Shown: positions 11,990 through 23,648, counted from the stretch's first letter. The stretch: 64,000 bases of DNA from Diphasiastrum complanatum (GCA_029204225.1 CM055097.1:4498697-4562696); one strand, 5' to 3'. Translations and numbers: made by a program. Notes: generated by a model from the letters alone, not told the origin.

Positions 11990-12319
11990 GTGCTGAGCGA
12001 ACCTTTGCCATTGGATATCGAGGTAGATATTGTTCAATCCACCCAAGTAGCTTTATCTTACAGCCAATCTGGTGATGTTAAAACACAAGGGGCTACAAGT
12101 GCGGAGGAAGAGCTTGACAGAAACTTGCGACATTTGCATAATGTTTTGAACGATGATACACAAGTTGATGAGGTAGAGGATAATGGAAATAAAAAGACTG
12201 ATAAGTACGAGGAGGAACTTCTACCCAACATACCAGAAAATGTCCATCTCGAGATGTTGTCAACTATTGTAATGAAACGGTTGAATGTTTGCAAGTCCAC
12301 TCTCCCACCTCTAATTTAG
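11990..12319 (+). CDS. Hypothetical acidic ORF, 109 codons
   Basis: I do not recognise this product. It is acidic in the middle (DTQVDEVEDNGNKKTDKYEE) and has no membrane segment or signal peptide. It sits directly before a chromovirus integrase tail, so it may be element-derived rather than a host gene. No splice partner was found, and it may be chance. Confidence 0.25.
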   Translation: MLSEPLPLDIEVDIVQSTQVALSYSQSGDVKTQGATSAEEELDRNLRHLHNVLNDDTQVDEVEDNGNKKTDKYEEELLPNIPENVHLEMLSTIVMKRLNVCKSTLPPLI

Positions 12320-13060
12320 GCTTATTCATGGATACCAACCTAGATCACCCATTTTAATTAAACTCAGATGATCAAGTTTAAAAAAGTAGTGGATTTCTTG
12401 CATGATATACAAGAAATGTAACAAATAGCACTTGAGAATGTCCAATGTGCCCAAGATAGGGATTGATATTATGCTAATATGAAAAGATGATCTTGAGATT
12501 TTCAATAATCGGGTATATTCACAAATCTTGGTGAATTTAAAAGTATTGCATATTAGCAAGCAATCCAAATTGTTTGCTCGATATAGGAGATTGTACAAAA
12601 TACTTAAAAGGATTGGATCTTTCGCTATCAATTGGACTTCCTAGAAGGAAGTCAAGTACATCTAGTATATTTTAGTGTGTCAGCCAACTTAAGAAAAATC
12701 TATATGAAGGAGATCATCTTGGTTTTGGAAATCTATTGGACCTGTTAGAGGAATTATTTGTTGTGAAGTGACTTGAATTTGAAAAGATCTTGGATATAAG
12801 AACTAAATGATTGCGTAATCATATAATCACCAAATGATAGCAGCTCTTGAGAGAAGGAGGATAGTCTAAGAGAAAACTATAAGTTCTGAGGATAGAACTT
12901 GATTAACGGGAGAAGTATTTCATGTCCATTATTGGACTGATCCTGGATTAAAATCTTGTAATGAGATCAATAGGCCTATTTAGACCTATAAATTAATTAT
13001 GGTTGTGAGGGGGTGGGGCCCTCATGGTATTAAAGCTATAATTAATGGCTCAAGATGGTG
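12320..13060 (+). mobile_element. Ty3/gypsy chromovirus tail (integrase C-terminus and chromodomain relic)
   Basis: A stop-riddled segment aligns by eye with the better-preserved copy at 32985-33790: the INT C-terminal block (QSKLFARYRRLYKIL.RIGSFA-like), then a chromodomain-like LDIRTK, then a shared non-coding tail. The tail contains a hairpin (12992-13046) with 9 bp arms ATTAATTAT/ATAATTAAT, also conserved in the second copy. Confidence 0.7.
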
Positions 13061-15668
13061 AATTGGAATGAAACAAATAATTACTCATACGGAAAGTAGG
13101 ATCAATCCAAGGAGGGCAGACAAAGACCCTTACATGCATACCTATGGAGAGTATGGAGAGAAGGAAGAAGAAACTTGAAGGATAGAGTGAGGAGTGACCT
13201 TGGGTGTCGCATGTGCTCCAATTCAGAATGGGCCATAGTGTCTTGAAGGGGCCCATGTACCTAGGGCGGTGGATCTCAGCGTGCAACTACAGATATACAG
13301 GTTGGATTATGCACAAGTTCAATGGGAACAAGGCCGAATGTGGACCGCAGGATCGTGCCATTAGATTTTGAGTGAAGTGGCCTTCCTTTCATTAAAAATT
13401 ATCAAAGGGAAATTCAATGAAAGGACCCAAAGTTCAAATTAGCCATTTCTTCATTAAGAAACCTCTGAATGAAGTTCTAGTTCATTTTTTGCATGCTAAA
13501 TGGTTTTGGGCCTATCTTTGGCTAGAAGGCACTTATTTTGGCCATCCTTGGGTCAAATTGATTCCTGAAACTGGCTGCTCAGAGCCAACATATAGAGCGA
13601 TGTCATTGAGCAAGGATAAATGCATTTTGTGGAGTTTTTATGACCATTGTATCGAGCGGAGTGTGGGTGACCTAGAGATGGGTTACATTCATAGGTTGGG
13701 TACTTAGGGCCAAATTTGGGGCAATTTTTGGCTGGTGACACCTTGTACAGGGTGTACAATGAGACATTATCACTTCAAAATCACTATTGCTTACTTCTGA
13801 TAGGGTAACAAGGTATTTGGGAGCGGTAAATGCGGTATGGGGGTGAATGATAGCAGATTTGTGTGGAGAAAGCTAGTGTTGGCAATGAAAGTGCAATTTG
13901 GTGTCATGACCACTCATTGATGACAATTTTAAGAGGACAAGCAATCACAGTTGAGAGGTAGGCATGGAATGCCAATTATGGGTGGAAAAATCTCATGATC
14001 AGGTTCAACTTTTGGAGTTAGAATTGGCCAACATGAGGTGGTGATTTAGGAGAACAATCTCACAAGCATGATCAGTGGCAGTGTCAAGTTTGGTGATAGC
14101 TGCATTGACACACGCATCTGAGACTTAGAAATTTCTTATTCAAAGGGAAATGTGGACTAGCTTGGAGGTACACACATTTTGATGCTCACAGGTGATTAAA
14201 GTGTAACATGGTGCAAGTTGGAAGCCATCGGGCAGGATACCAAATTTGCATTGGATGACCTATGTGTGAGACACACAAAAGATGAAGAACAACTTAGTGA
14301 TCACACTTTGGAGACTTGTGATGAGTGGTTAGTGTGATGTTTTGCGGGTTTTGCAGTTTCTAAGTCATTTTAGATCAAGTCAAATTAGTTGTGGAGTAGT
14401 GTATCATGTTTGTCATCAATGAGATACACTTCAACGGCCTATTCTGGATAAGTCAAGTCAATTTGCCATATCAAGATTGCATTAGGGATGCAAATTCTAG
14501 TGATGAAAAAGTGCAGGTCATTTTGTTTGGGCCATGGAAGATCTCACAGGTTCATTGGGAGTGATATTGGCATGCACAGCGTGTGAGGGACTTGACGATG
14601 GCTTTGGAGTTTGCATCTCAGCCATAATAATAAGAATATATTAATCAAATTTCACTTTCTAAACATTAAATTTTTTGCATTGAAATCTTTTTTTTCACAA
14701 TTTTGGAATTTTGGACTTTTTCTAATGGTCCATTACACCTATTGGACACCCATATGATTGGCTAAACTATTGATGAAAAAATAGGATATTCTTGGGTGTT
14801 TGAATTATGAGAATGCAAAGTCCCATTTGTCCTACTTTCAACCGTATAACGAGAACGATCCTTAGCAAATATTGAAACTCCTTTGACTCCTCTTAGTTTA
14901 GGTGTCAAATCAGTAGGAATATCTAAATGGAGATGATAGTATGTCATCATCAAAAAAAAGTACAAATTTTAATTACAAACACTAGAGATTTCATAAAAGA
15001 ATCATTAAAATAGTGTTCAAATGCAATAAAAAAAAAATTCTTATCTAATATGACATCACTAATTTTATAGGACTAATTCCATTATGGTGGTTTCTTAGTG
15101 ATTCAAATGTGGAGATGATGCTCATCTTTTCATGCCATTATGAAGATGGTGCTCATCTTTACCATTGGAGGGAATGCACATTCAAATTAACCTATTCTAA
15201 AGTGTGGTTAAACATAGCACAACCATAATTGTCACGATTAAGAAGTTCAACCATAATAACAATTGGATTTCTTAATGTAATTGTAGATGGGATCAGATAG
15301 CTAGTCCACTGAAAGTGAGATTTGCTTCGGAGAGGAACGTACCTTCTAAATGAAACAATTAAACTTCTGACAAAGCATACAATACCTTGAGGGCTAGATT
15401 CGAGATCTAGGTTTGGTTAGGTTGATTTGATCCACCATCTCTTTCCTATGGGTGTCTGGGCTTGCTAGTTTGTGAGAAGCAATGCGAATTTTGTAATGCA
15501 AATCTTGACAATATGAAAATTGAGGTTTTCTTAAAGTGGTGTATGATTCTTGATTTTGCATCTTTTTTCCAATTTATGATTAGGACTACATTTTGAATAG
15601 GCTTAGATTAAGGTGTTCTTAGGGTAAGATTAAAAGCTAGCAATAAAAAGAGGAGAGCCAAGCGATAA
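13061..15668. other. Long non-coding stretch, nothing recognised
   Basis: ORFs of 60-96 codons on both strands lack motifs. Parts may be LTR sequence of the preceding chromovirus copy, but I found no second copy to define ends. Confidence 0.4.

Positions 15669-15751
<83 letters not shown>
15669..15751. repeat. (TG)n(AG)n compound microsatellite
   Basis: TG at 15669-15687 passes into AG to 15751. A second compound tract of the same order lies at 16625-16678; both are upstream of the WD40 gene. Confidence 0.97.
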
Positions 15752-15756
<5 letters not shown>

Positions 15757-16619
15757 AATCGTAATCGTTGACGTGAGTCAGAAATAGCAATACGTAGAAT
15801 CGATAGTGCGCTTTATAAATGCTCAGCATTGCCTCAACTCCTATATCGACAAACAGCAACCTCCTCAGAGTAGAGGTGAGCGAGCGATTCTGAATAGACT
15901 TTGAAGTAATTTGTGTGTCTATAATGCATCATTCTTTTGGTTTCCAACTATTGTTGATCTGATGAATGGTCATAAGTTTGATCCATATGACAGCGTTTGT
16001 ATTATTCCAATGAACACGTTGTTATAATTATAGTTACTGGTGATTCGAAAACCATCAATGTGGGTAACGACTGCAGCTACATCTCTGGCGAAGGTTTGGA
16101 AATTGGTAGTAATAAGTTTCTGCTGAAATTAAATAGCATCGTCACAGACCATTATGCATTCTATATAAGCTTGTTTTCTCTATGCTTGAAAAGTCCAAAG
16201 CGCCTTCTTCGACCCAACAAGGAAATAAATGCTAAGGCTCAAACATAGATATGCGTTTATTCTCCGAAAATTTGGATTGTGTCTTCGGTAAATTTAATCG
16301 TTGGAATGTAGAGAGTCACGTATTAATTGGTGAACCGAGAGTTAGTAAATCAACCGATGTGAAAAAGCAGATCGAGTGAGGATAATTCCAGACGAGATAT
16401 TAGGTGATAGAGAAAATGAAGGGTTGTGTACTCAAATATAAAGATTGTCCAATATGGGAACCCTGGGTGACTTTAATGGATTTGATTTGATTCGCTACGA
16501 TGGACTCACAATTTGCTTGTTACAATCGTTAAGAATTTCTTTGGGCAACTACTATATAGGGATTAACAAATCATTCAAGGTTGGGGAATGTTGTTTTCTT
16601 CTTTCGTGTCTGAGTTTTT

Positions 16620-16624
<5 letters not shown>
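15752..16624. other. Upstream region of the WD40 gene
   Basis: It probably contains promoter and 5' UTR sequence, possibly with a leader intron. The ORF at 15997-16248 has no family motif. Confidence 0.35.

Positions 16625-16678
<54 letters not shown>
16625..16678. repeat. (TG)n(AG)n compound microsatellite
   Basis: TG to about 16658, then AG to 16678, ~250 bp before the WD40 start codon. It may be transcribed in the 5' leader. Confidence 0.97.
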
Positions 16679-16931
16679 TATTTATTTACCTACTATCGGA
16701 TTTGGAAGGATATGGACCCAAAAAATCAAGCCCAAGATCTTTGGAGATATCAACTGCAAAAAAAGCGCAGAATAAATATGTTAATATACAAATACTAAAC
16801 GAGGATAATTTCTGATGTCTCATCCTTGTTTTTATTCGGTGTTTGGCTACAGGTTCAAACTTTAAAGGGCATCGGCCAAGAGCAGGATCGTAATTCTGTC
16901 TTTCATTCAAAGTTGAAATTCCAGTAATGTG

Positions 16932-18017
16932 ATGGCACGTAATATTCAACTTGAGGAAGAGGAAACTAGCATTAGTTCACGTCCACATCCACATGAACGG
17001 GAGGAATATATTTACGAAGCGCCGTGGGGAATAGCTGCAATCAACTGGAGTGTTCGTCCAGACCACCCATTTCGACTGGGTATATGTAGCGAGTTGGTCA
17101 ACCAAGATGAAACCTATGTGGAGATCCTCAAGCTTGATCGTAACAGAGATAACTATGTTAGTGATGGAAAATTGTCAATCCAGGATCTTCGTCATCCATC
17201 AAAGATTATGTTTGTTCCCGATAGGAGTTGTCAAATGAAGGATCTCTTCGCCACTTCGGGAACTTGCTTGAGAGTCTGGCACATCCAGAGAGAAAAAATC
17301 GAGGACAAAGTCGAAGCAGAAAATATTTTCCAGACTCCCGACCCAGACTGTGGTCCGATCACGTGTTTAGACTGGAATGAGTTGCAACCAAGTTGGATCG
17401 GAACTGGGAGCACTGACAGAACTTGCACGATTTGGGATATCGAGAGGAGCGAGCGGATTTCACAAATCATCGCACATGAAAACGAAGTGGCAGACATTGC
17501 CTGGGGCGCAGCTCAAGTTTACGCTTCAATATCAAACGACGGTTCATTCAGAGTGGTAGATCTTCGTGACATGGATGGCCCTATAACGAATAAATTGTGG
17601 AAAAGAGACGAATCTTCCTTTGGACATGTTGCATGGAATAAAAACATTTCTTACTACATTGCTATCAGTTCAAAGAGCAGTGTTCTCATACTTGATACGA
17701 GAGCGGTCAGGAACCCTATATTAGATTTATGGAAACAGCCTGAACAGAACGTCAATGCGATAGCATGGGCGCCACATCTTGAACGTAGTCTCTGCAGTGC
17801 TGGAGACGACCGTCAAGCATCTATCTGGGAAATACAAGCAGACTATGAGAAACAGTTACCAGCTAAGCTTCTGTATAATGCTAATACAGAGATTGCACAG
17901 CTGCAGTGGTCCTCTTGTCAACCAGATTGGGTAGCTGTAGCATATTCCACCAAGCTATCTGAGAACGCCGCGCTTACTAACAACCTGCTTACTATTTTCA
18001 AAGTGCCCTCCCTATAG
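16932..18017 (+). CDS. WD40-repeat protein of the LWD/TTG1 family, intronless
   Basis: The protein of 361 residues forms a WD40 beta-propeller scaffold. The nearest family known to me is plant LWD1/LWD2 (circadian clock) and TTG1 (MYB-bHLH-WD40 complexes); such proteins act in nucleus and cytosol as binding platforms. Visible marks are YEAPWGIAAINWSVRPD near residue 28 (LWD-type N-terminus), DLFATSGTCLRVWHI, TCLDWNELQPSWIGTGSTD followed by TCTIWDIE, IAHENEVADIAWG, NAIAWAPH, SAGDDRQASIWEI and QLQWSSCQPDWVAVAYSTKL. I chose the ATG at 16932; the codon three bases earlier is GTG. Length is slightly above the usual ~340-346 because the C-terminus, normally ending soon after 'FSTKLQILRV', has ~15 extra residues (ENAALTNNLLTIFKVPSL). 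Several otherwise conserved positions differ (DDSQALIW reads DDRQASIW), so it is a diverged paralogue. The reading frame is fully open, so it is probably functional. Confidence 0.9.
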   Translation: MARNIQLEEEETSISSRPHPHEREEYIYEAPWGIAAINWSVRPDHPFRLGICSELVNQDETYVEILKLDRNRDNYVSDGKLSIQDLRHPSKIMFVPDRSCQMKDLFATSGTCLRVWHIQREKIEDKVEAENIFQTPDPDCGPITCLDWNELQPSWIGTGSTDRTCTIWDIERSERISQIIAHENEVADIAWGAAQVYASISNDGSFRVVDLRDMDGPITNKLWKRDESSFGHVAWNKNISYYIAISSKSSVLILDTRAVRNPILDLWKQPEQNVNAIAWAPHLERSLCSAGDDRQASIWEIQADYEKQLPAKLLYNANTEIAQLQWSSCQPDWVAVAYSTKLSENAALTNNLLTIFKVPSL

Positions 18018-18715
18018 TTGAAACGAGTGCAATCCAAAGAATGACTACTAGTGATTTCAAATAACAGCTGGTTATAACAACCCACAAGAAATGATCATTC
18101 ACAAATATGCATACGTTAATCCGCAATCTAGATTAGTTACAAGATAAAATGTCATAGAAGAAAACAAGTAGAGCATAAATGAAGCTACTTAATAGAAGGG
18201 GAGCTGAGTAGGACTGATTGCATGTAGCTCACACAGGGTGGCTTATGATATCTCATTATTGTGTCCAGTCGACAATTCAAGTATAGACATTATGACAAAG
18301 CATCATATTAAATTTTGCATTGTGTCTTATGATGTTGTATGGAGTAATTCAATGATTGGGAATCTTGTTCATCTTAATCTTATTTGAATTTGATTGTATG
18401 TTGTATTGCTTAGTGATAGTGTCATTAAATGGTTTATCACTGTGTCAAATCACTAAATGGTATCACAACAAAATAGGTTTGGATCAAAAACGTAATTGAT
18501 GAAATAGGATCATGATATAGATGACTTTGTTCAGAGGCAATGGCTTAAGCCTTAAATTATGCCTTGAAGGATATTGGCTTGCTTGCGGCCCTTTTTAGAA
18601 TCTTCTTGGTGTGAAATTCAGTGCCCCACAAAAGTCGTGGTGCGCTCACAAGTGATTCAAGTGCAACCAAACAGGAATTTGGGGTGCATGATTCGGGGGT
18701 GCCTCTTATAAGATT
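18018..18715. other. 3' flank of the WD40 gene, nothing else recognised
   Basis: AT-rich sequence without motif-bearing ORFs. The WD40 3' UTR should lie in the first part. Confidence 0.4.
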
Positions 18716-18902
18716 TTGGCAATTTTTGTAGGCATTGGCTTCTTAGGGCAAGCTACACACTCCACACATAGGGTGAGCTTAACGTACTCCAGAACGCAGG
18801 ACATGGTTGTAAACATTTTTACACAAGCACTCAGTGTTAATGCACACAGCAGATTTTGTGCATTGCTAAGTCTAAAGATCAAGGCATTCACGGATCCAGA
18901 TT
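18716..18902 (+). pseudogene. Ty1/copia pol 3' end
   Basis: The last ~60 codons of copia pol are visible: VSLTYSRTQDMVVNIFTQAL, then SVNAHSRFCALLSL and a terminal stop shortly before a G-rich tract. The same end occurs on the minus strand at 22886-23030. Everything upstream in pol is missing. Confidence 0.85.
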
Positions 18903-18911
18903 AAGGGGGGG
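18903..18911 (+). other. Polypurine tract of a copia element
   Basis: AAGGGGGGG directly precedes TGTTGG, the 5' end of the LTR. This is the expected site of plus-strand priming. Confidence 0.8.
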
Positions 18912-19994
18912 TGTTGGATCTACTCCTCCTACTCTCCTAGATCCCAATTTTAATCTGCCTCCATTCATGCTGCACATTTTTCTAATGTTGTCACGCAGTT
19001 TGCATTTTTACACGCAAATTCGCACAGACGAAGAAAAGGTGAATGAATCGCAACATTGTGTTCTTACACAGGTCATGGTGACAGGTGAAAAGGGGACACT
19101 ACCTTACTGAATGCCAAAGGTGCCCTAACAGATAAGGCACCATGTAAATCTTATCCTAAGGCTATTCGTAAGAGTGACGCACTTTTGCATCATCACCAAC
19201 GTTCACTTCAGCACTGGCTGACGTCGCACCCTTTTCACCTTGACCCCATGCACTTGCGCTAATAGATTGGACAACGATTGCAGCCACCCACGATCTCCTA
19301 CAGACAGCACATCCACTCTGTACTTTCGCATCTGCACACCTGTAATATTATGTATATATATTGGATACCATCTGCGTATTCGATGATGATGATCAGATGA
19401 TCAAGTGAGTTAAGAAGAGACTAAGAGAAATTTCATTCCTCATTACAGACAGAAATAAGCTTCGTAGGGCACGCAGTTTCGTCCGCTATTGTATTGTGCT
19501 CTGCCGCATTATTAACTTGTATACATGATATAGTTAATCTGATACAACTCTTTATTCTGCATTCAAATCTGTGTTAATATTGCTATGCTTGTTCTTCATT
19601 TTGTCTGTTCTTTCTAGCTGCTCTTTCTAGTAATAGACGATCAATATTTAGTCTCGTCTTTTGCAAACAATTCGCGACTAATTATCAGCTGAGCACAATC
19701 TAGCTCTTCGTGAATCATTTGCGACAAATAATTTTTCTTGCAATTCGCGACAAATTATTCATCTAGCGCTTCATTCATTTAAATGTTTGGCTACGTAATC
19801 TAGAATGACTGTGATTTCTATCACTAAAGTTCTGTTCATTCTGATAGGCGTAGTCATGCTTAGGGAGAGAGTCATTTAACTCATTCTGCTGCGCACGAAC
19901 ATTTTTTTGTTCGAGTTCGTTTCTCATTCGCTTCTTGTTCGAGTCTGTTTCTCGTTCGTGTTCGTCACTTATTATTCCTCCCTCTCTCCCAACA
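18912..19994 (+). repeat. Copia LTR (~1.08 kb)
   Basis: It starts TGTTGG after the polypurine tract and ends CCAACA, giving 6 bp inverted ends. A TATA-like TATATATATTGG lies near 19352. It is followed by a primer-binding-like sequence. It is therefore flanked on the left by a pol end (as a 3' LTR) and on the right by a leader and gag (as a 5' LTR). Confidence 0.8.
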
Positions 19995-20004
19995 AATCCT
20001 TCAC

Positions 20005-20018
20005 ATGCTATCAGAGCT
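20005..20018 (+). other. Copia primer-binding-like site
   Basis: TGCTATCAGAGC differs by one base from TGGTATCAGAGC, the plant copia primer-binding site complementary to initiator tRNA-Met. It begins ~11 bp after the LTR end. Confidence 0.75.
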
Positions 20019-20433
20019 TGTGTTTTAGGTTATGAAGGAGGAAATCATATCTATCAATGATTTGGTGAAGATATCAAGGCTAGAGCATGCTAGAGAGGAT
20101 TCTACACCAAAATTGAGTTTTTTGTTTTTGTAGATCAAAACCCTATATAGGTTCATAAGCTTGATCAATTCCGCTTTTTGAATTCACATACTGGATTTGG
20201 CTGATTTTTGGATCACTGGATCAGCCTAATTGGTGGCTTATAGATTGCATATCAAATTTTCAGCATTTGCATGTAGATATGGAATAATCAAATTTTTCTG
20301 ATTTTGTCAAAACCCTCATTTTGATTGGATCTCTAGATAGTGAGGTTGCTATACTTCATTTGAGTGTGTTTCAATCTTAGAAAGTGGAAAAAGTCATTAG
20401 ATTGAGAATAGATCATAGGTTGATCAAGATTCC

Positions 20434-21127
20434 ATGATTCTATGGTATGATAAGAGGGCCAAAAGGGCTCGACACATGATCAAGATGAATGTTACCAATG
20501 AGCTTCTCAACGAAGTTGGTAAGTGTACTTCATCTAAGGATGCTTGGGATTCATTAAAGAAGCTCTATGAATCCAAGTCTACTTCTAGAGTGTTGACTCT
20601 AAGAAGGCAAATCTTTTCTTGTTTGCAAAAGAATGAAGAAAGTCCAAGTACTTTTGTTTTGAGGATGAAAGCATTGAATGATGAGTTGGCTTGCATTGAT
20701 GAAAGCAGCAAGGAAGGAGATTGTTGGATGCTCATGCTAACATTGTTCAAAGTATTGTTATTCAAAAGACTTTGCCAAGTTCGATGGATCTTCAAGAGAT
20801 CTTGATCAATGAGGAATATAGGCTTCAAGCAAGAAGTGGATCTACATCGACAGTTCAAGAGGAGGCTATGTTTGTGGCATCAAAGGACACTTTGCAAGTG
20901 AGTGCTACAAGAAGAAGAGAGATCAAGGAGACAAGCAAGGTAATCTTACTCTTGATGAGAATGGTTTGGATGTTCAAGATGCAAATGATGATGCTTTTGT
21001 GATGTCTTCATGTATGCTTGCTAATGATGGAGATCTAGATCCTTGGTGGATTGATAGTGGATCAAGTTTACACATGACTTTTCACAAAGAGTATTTTACT
21101 TCTTTGTTGGCATATGGAGATGACAAG
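20434..21127 (+). pseudogene. Ty1/copia gag and protease (frameshifted)
   Basis: Gag reads RARHMIKMNVTNELLNEVGK, then CTSSKDAWDSLKKLYESKS and a leucine-rich helix up to about 20710, where the frame changes. A zinc knuckle with its first Cys lost (VCGIKGHFASECYKKK, about 20870-20920) follows. The protease start DPWWIDSGSSLHMTFHKEYF (about 21039-21098) has the catalytic DSGS. The sequence ends abruptly at about 21127, where it joins minus-strand gag. Integrase, RT and RNase H are absent. Confidence 0.85.
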
Positions 21128-21520
21128 AGCAAAGGATTGAACAAGATTTCCATATTCTTTCAAGCCATTAAGGATGACTTGTACTAGCTCATCTTGATTG
21201 GTTGTGACACTAACACAAGCAAGCTCCCTATGAAGATCTAGCACTCTCCTCACTTCTTTGTGAACTTCGAAAGATCTAATTTCTAAGAGAGAGAATTGTA
21301 AAAGTATTTTTAGCTTCATAGATTGTGCATCCCAAGCTTCTTTATCAGATGTGCAAGAACTAATCTCTCTTAAAATCTCATTAGAGACATTCATTTTTAT
21401 GAAGTGAAGAGGCATCCTAGCTCTCTTCTTAAATTTTTGTACTTCTTGTTGTCCTTGAGGCTCCTCCTCAAGTCCTAGTACAATGTCCATTACATCCTGG
21501 AGTATAAGAATAGACTCCAA
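21127..21520 (-). pseudogene. Ty1/copia gag of a second element, opposite orientation
   Basis: The minus strand shows RMPLHFIKMNVSNEILREIS, CTSDKEAWDA and ELVQVILNGLKEYGNLVQSF, the same gag family as 20434-20710 but clearly diverged. It abuts plus-strand protease sequence at about 21127, forming a head-to-head junction. Confidence 0.75.
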
Positions 21521-22479
21521 TCTAACCTTCCAGATTGTATAATTGGAGGTTTTAATCTTTCACTAGCTTCTAAGAGATAACCTTCCACATATGCCATTAA
21601 AGTGAAGATTCCTTGTAAGTAGACAAAAAAGGTATGTTGCTTTCTTTTTCACTATAGGACTCACAAAGAGGGTGTACTACCAATTCCTATGTAAAATCTT
21701 GCAACAAAATTTGAGATAGATCTCAAATATCCTACCAATGCAATACAAGCTAGATCAACCTCTTAAATAAATTGGAGTATATGAAAATTTTGGTTCTAGC
21801 TTCCTTTGGCAAGAAAGAGGTGGTGTGCAAAAAGGTCCACTGCTTATGCAACATATAGTTGACACATTTTGTTGTTCTGGATGTGGGTCTATAGTGCAGG
21901 CTTGTAAAAATACGGGAAAACATTGTGTAGCCATGGATAGTGATGCATTGTTGATCCAACGCATTATTGAATTATACAATAAGATTAAGTGCACATGTTG
22001 ACAATGTATGTTATGTTGCTTCTACCACTACTTTTGTAATGCTCAACTTCATAGATCATAAGGTTAACTCCTAAACCGTTGCTTTCCATAGGTCTAATAA
22101 TTACTATAAATAGTGTTGTTGTGATGAACTCAGATGAAAATGTTAAAACCTGGACGCATGGGATCATGGATGTGGATGATTTAGACAGTTGGTAGACCCC
22201 GTTGCAAGAGTACTACATGCATATTGAGTACGATCTAAATCTATCACATCAATGGGACTAATTGCACAACCAAGACTAGTTGAGAGGCTGATAGCACAAT
22301 CATGAATTTGATTCAGCCAATGAGACCACCTTGGTCATGCACAGAGGCAAGAGGGGACCACTCCTAAATACAAAAAATAAAACCAACCATATCACGAAGC
22401 TCTTGGTCATGCACAAACATTAGTCACAAGGCCAGAGTTATTTCTAACACAACCTTCAGGTGAGAGAGGCACACGCTAA
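21521..22479. other. Non-coding stretch between inverted copia fragments
   Basis: It may be leader or LTR of the minus-strand copia fragment, but I could not match it to the LTR at 18912-19994. Confidence 0.4.
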
Positions 22480-22869
22480 AATGAACCTATTACTGACAAT
22501 AAAGAATCAATACGCAAGGCATCTACTTCGTCTATCTCTGATAAGCTTCTGATACTATATTTACACACACTTGTTCTTGATAGGAGATCATGGATGGTTG
22601 TTGTCGTTGTCAAGTCTGTTAGCACAGTTGCATGGGGTGAGCGTGAAAAGGGCCGTGACGTGAGCTTTTGTTGAGATGAACGTTGGTAAAGATTTCGCCT
22701 TTTCTTCGCCTGTGAGAATTTACTTGTATTATGCAGACAATCGCGTTTTATTCGTCTATCTTATTTTACATGTAAATATGCAGACTGTGCGACAACGTGA
22801 GTAAAAATGCAGCATGAATGGAGGCAGATTAAAATGGGATTTAGGAGAGTAGAAGAGATAAATCCAACA
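22480..22869 (-). repeat. Partial copia LTR, minus strand
   Basis: It begins TGTTGGATTTATC (minus) at 22869 and shares several blocks with the plus-strand LTR (TAATCTGCCTCCATTCATGC, GACGAA, CCAACGTTCA, CCCATGCA). Similarity fades near 22480; that end is approximate. Confidence 0.7.
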
Positions 22870-23412
22870 ACCCCCCCCCCCCCCTAATCTGGATCCGTGA
22901 ATGCCTTGATCTAGACTAAGCAATGCACAAAATTTGTTGTGTGCATTAACACTTAATGCTTTCATGAATATATCTGCAACCATGTCCTACGTTCTGCAGT
23001 ATGTTAAGCTCACCTCCTTGTTGAGAACTTTGCCCCTGATGTAGTGATATCTGATTTCAATGTGCTTACTCCTAGAGTGAAATCTAGGGTTGACCGATAA
23101 GGCAATAGCACTCTGATTATCACAAAATAAAATTGTAGGTTTGTACTGATACAGATTAACGTCTGACAGTAAATTTCTCAACCAAAACGCTTCCTTAATA
23201 GATTGAGAAGCAGCAATGTATTCTACTTCTGTAGAAGAAAGTGCGATAGAGGTTTGCTTACAACTGTTCCATGAGATAGGACCGCCATTGAAGAAGAATG
23301 TAAATCCAGATGTGGACTTGCAATTGTCTACACTGTCCTCCCCAGCTTGCATCAAAATATCCACTGAGCTGATGAAGATTGTCGTTGTAAATAAATTGTA
23401 ATTAGTTGGCAC
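22870..23412 (-). pseudogene. Ty1/copia RNase H and pol end, minus strand
   Basis: RNase H with DSVDNCKSTSGFTFFFNGGP, ISWNSCKQTSIALSSTEVEY, ILFCDNQSAIALSVNP and RSKHIEIRYHYIRGKVL is nearly continuous. One in-frame TAG replaces the codon before DMVADIF; the plus-strand copy has CAG there. A poly-C run at 22871-22884 is the polypurine tract seen from the other strand. RT and integrase are missing. Confidence 0.9.
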
Positions 23413-23522
23413 TGGACCTCAGAGAGTCGTGCTTTTTGGCATGGGGTACTGGGTCATTTATTGGGAGTGGCTAGACTGACCTCCTAAAAAGTAGGAGAGT
23501 TGACTAGTCAATGGGACAGTTG

Positions 23523-23648
23523 TCATATGCTCACAGGGACACTCGGTCCAGTGAATGAGTGACACATGTTAGGGTTGAGCGGTCAAACATGACACGTGCC
23601 ACATGCTCACAGGGACACTTGGTCCAGTGTATGAGTGACACATGTCAG
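23523..23648. repeat. ~75 bp direct repeat, two copies
   Basis: ATGCTCACAGGGACACT.GGTCCAGTG.ATGAGTGACACATGT appears at about 23525 and 23600, just left of the first plus-strand H+-ATPase exon. Confidence 0.8.

Noticed and set aside
16929-16931. GTG as start of the WD40 protein
   Set aside because: Plant nuclear genes start at ATG; the next codon (16932) is ATG.
18716-23412. A perfect giant palindrome of one copia element
   Set aside because: The arms share order but gag and LTR are diverged and the leader regions do not match by eye, so two related elements are more likely.
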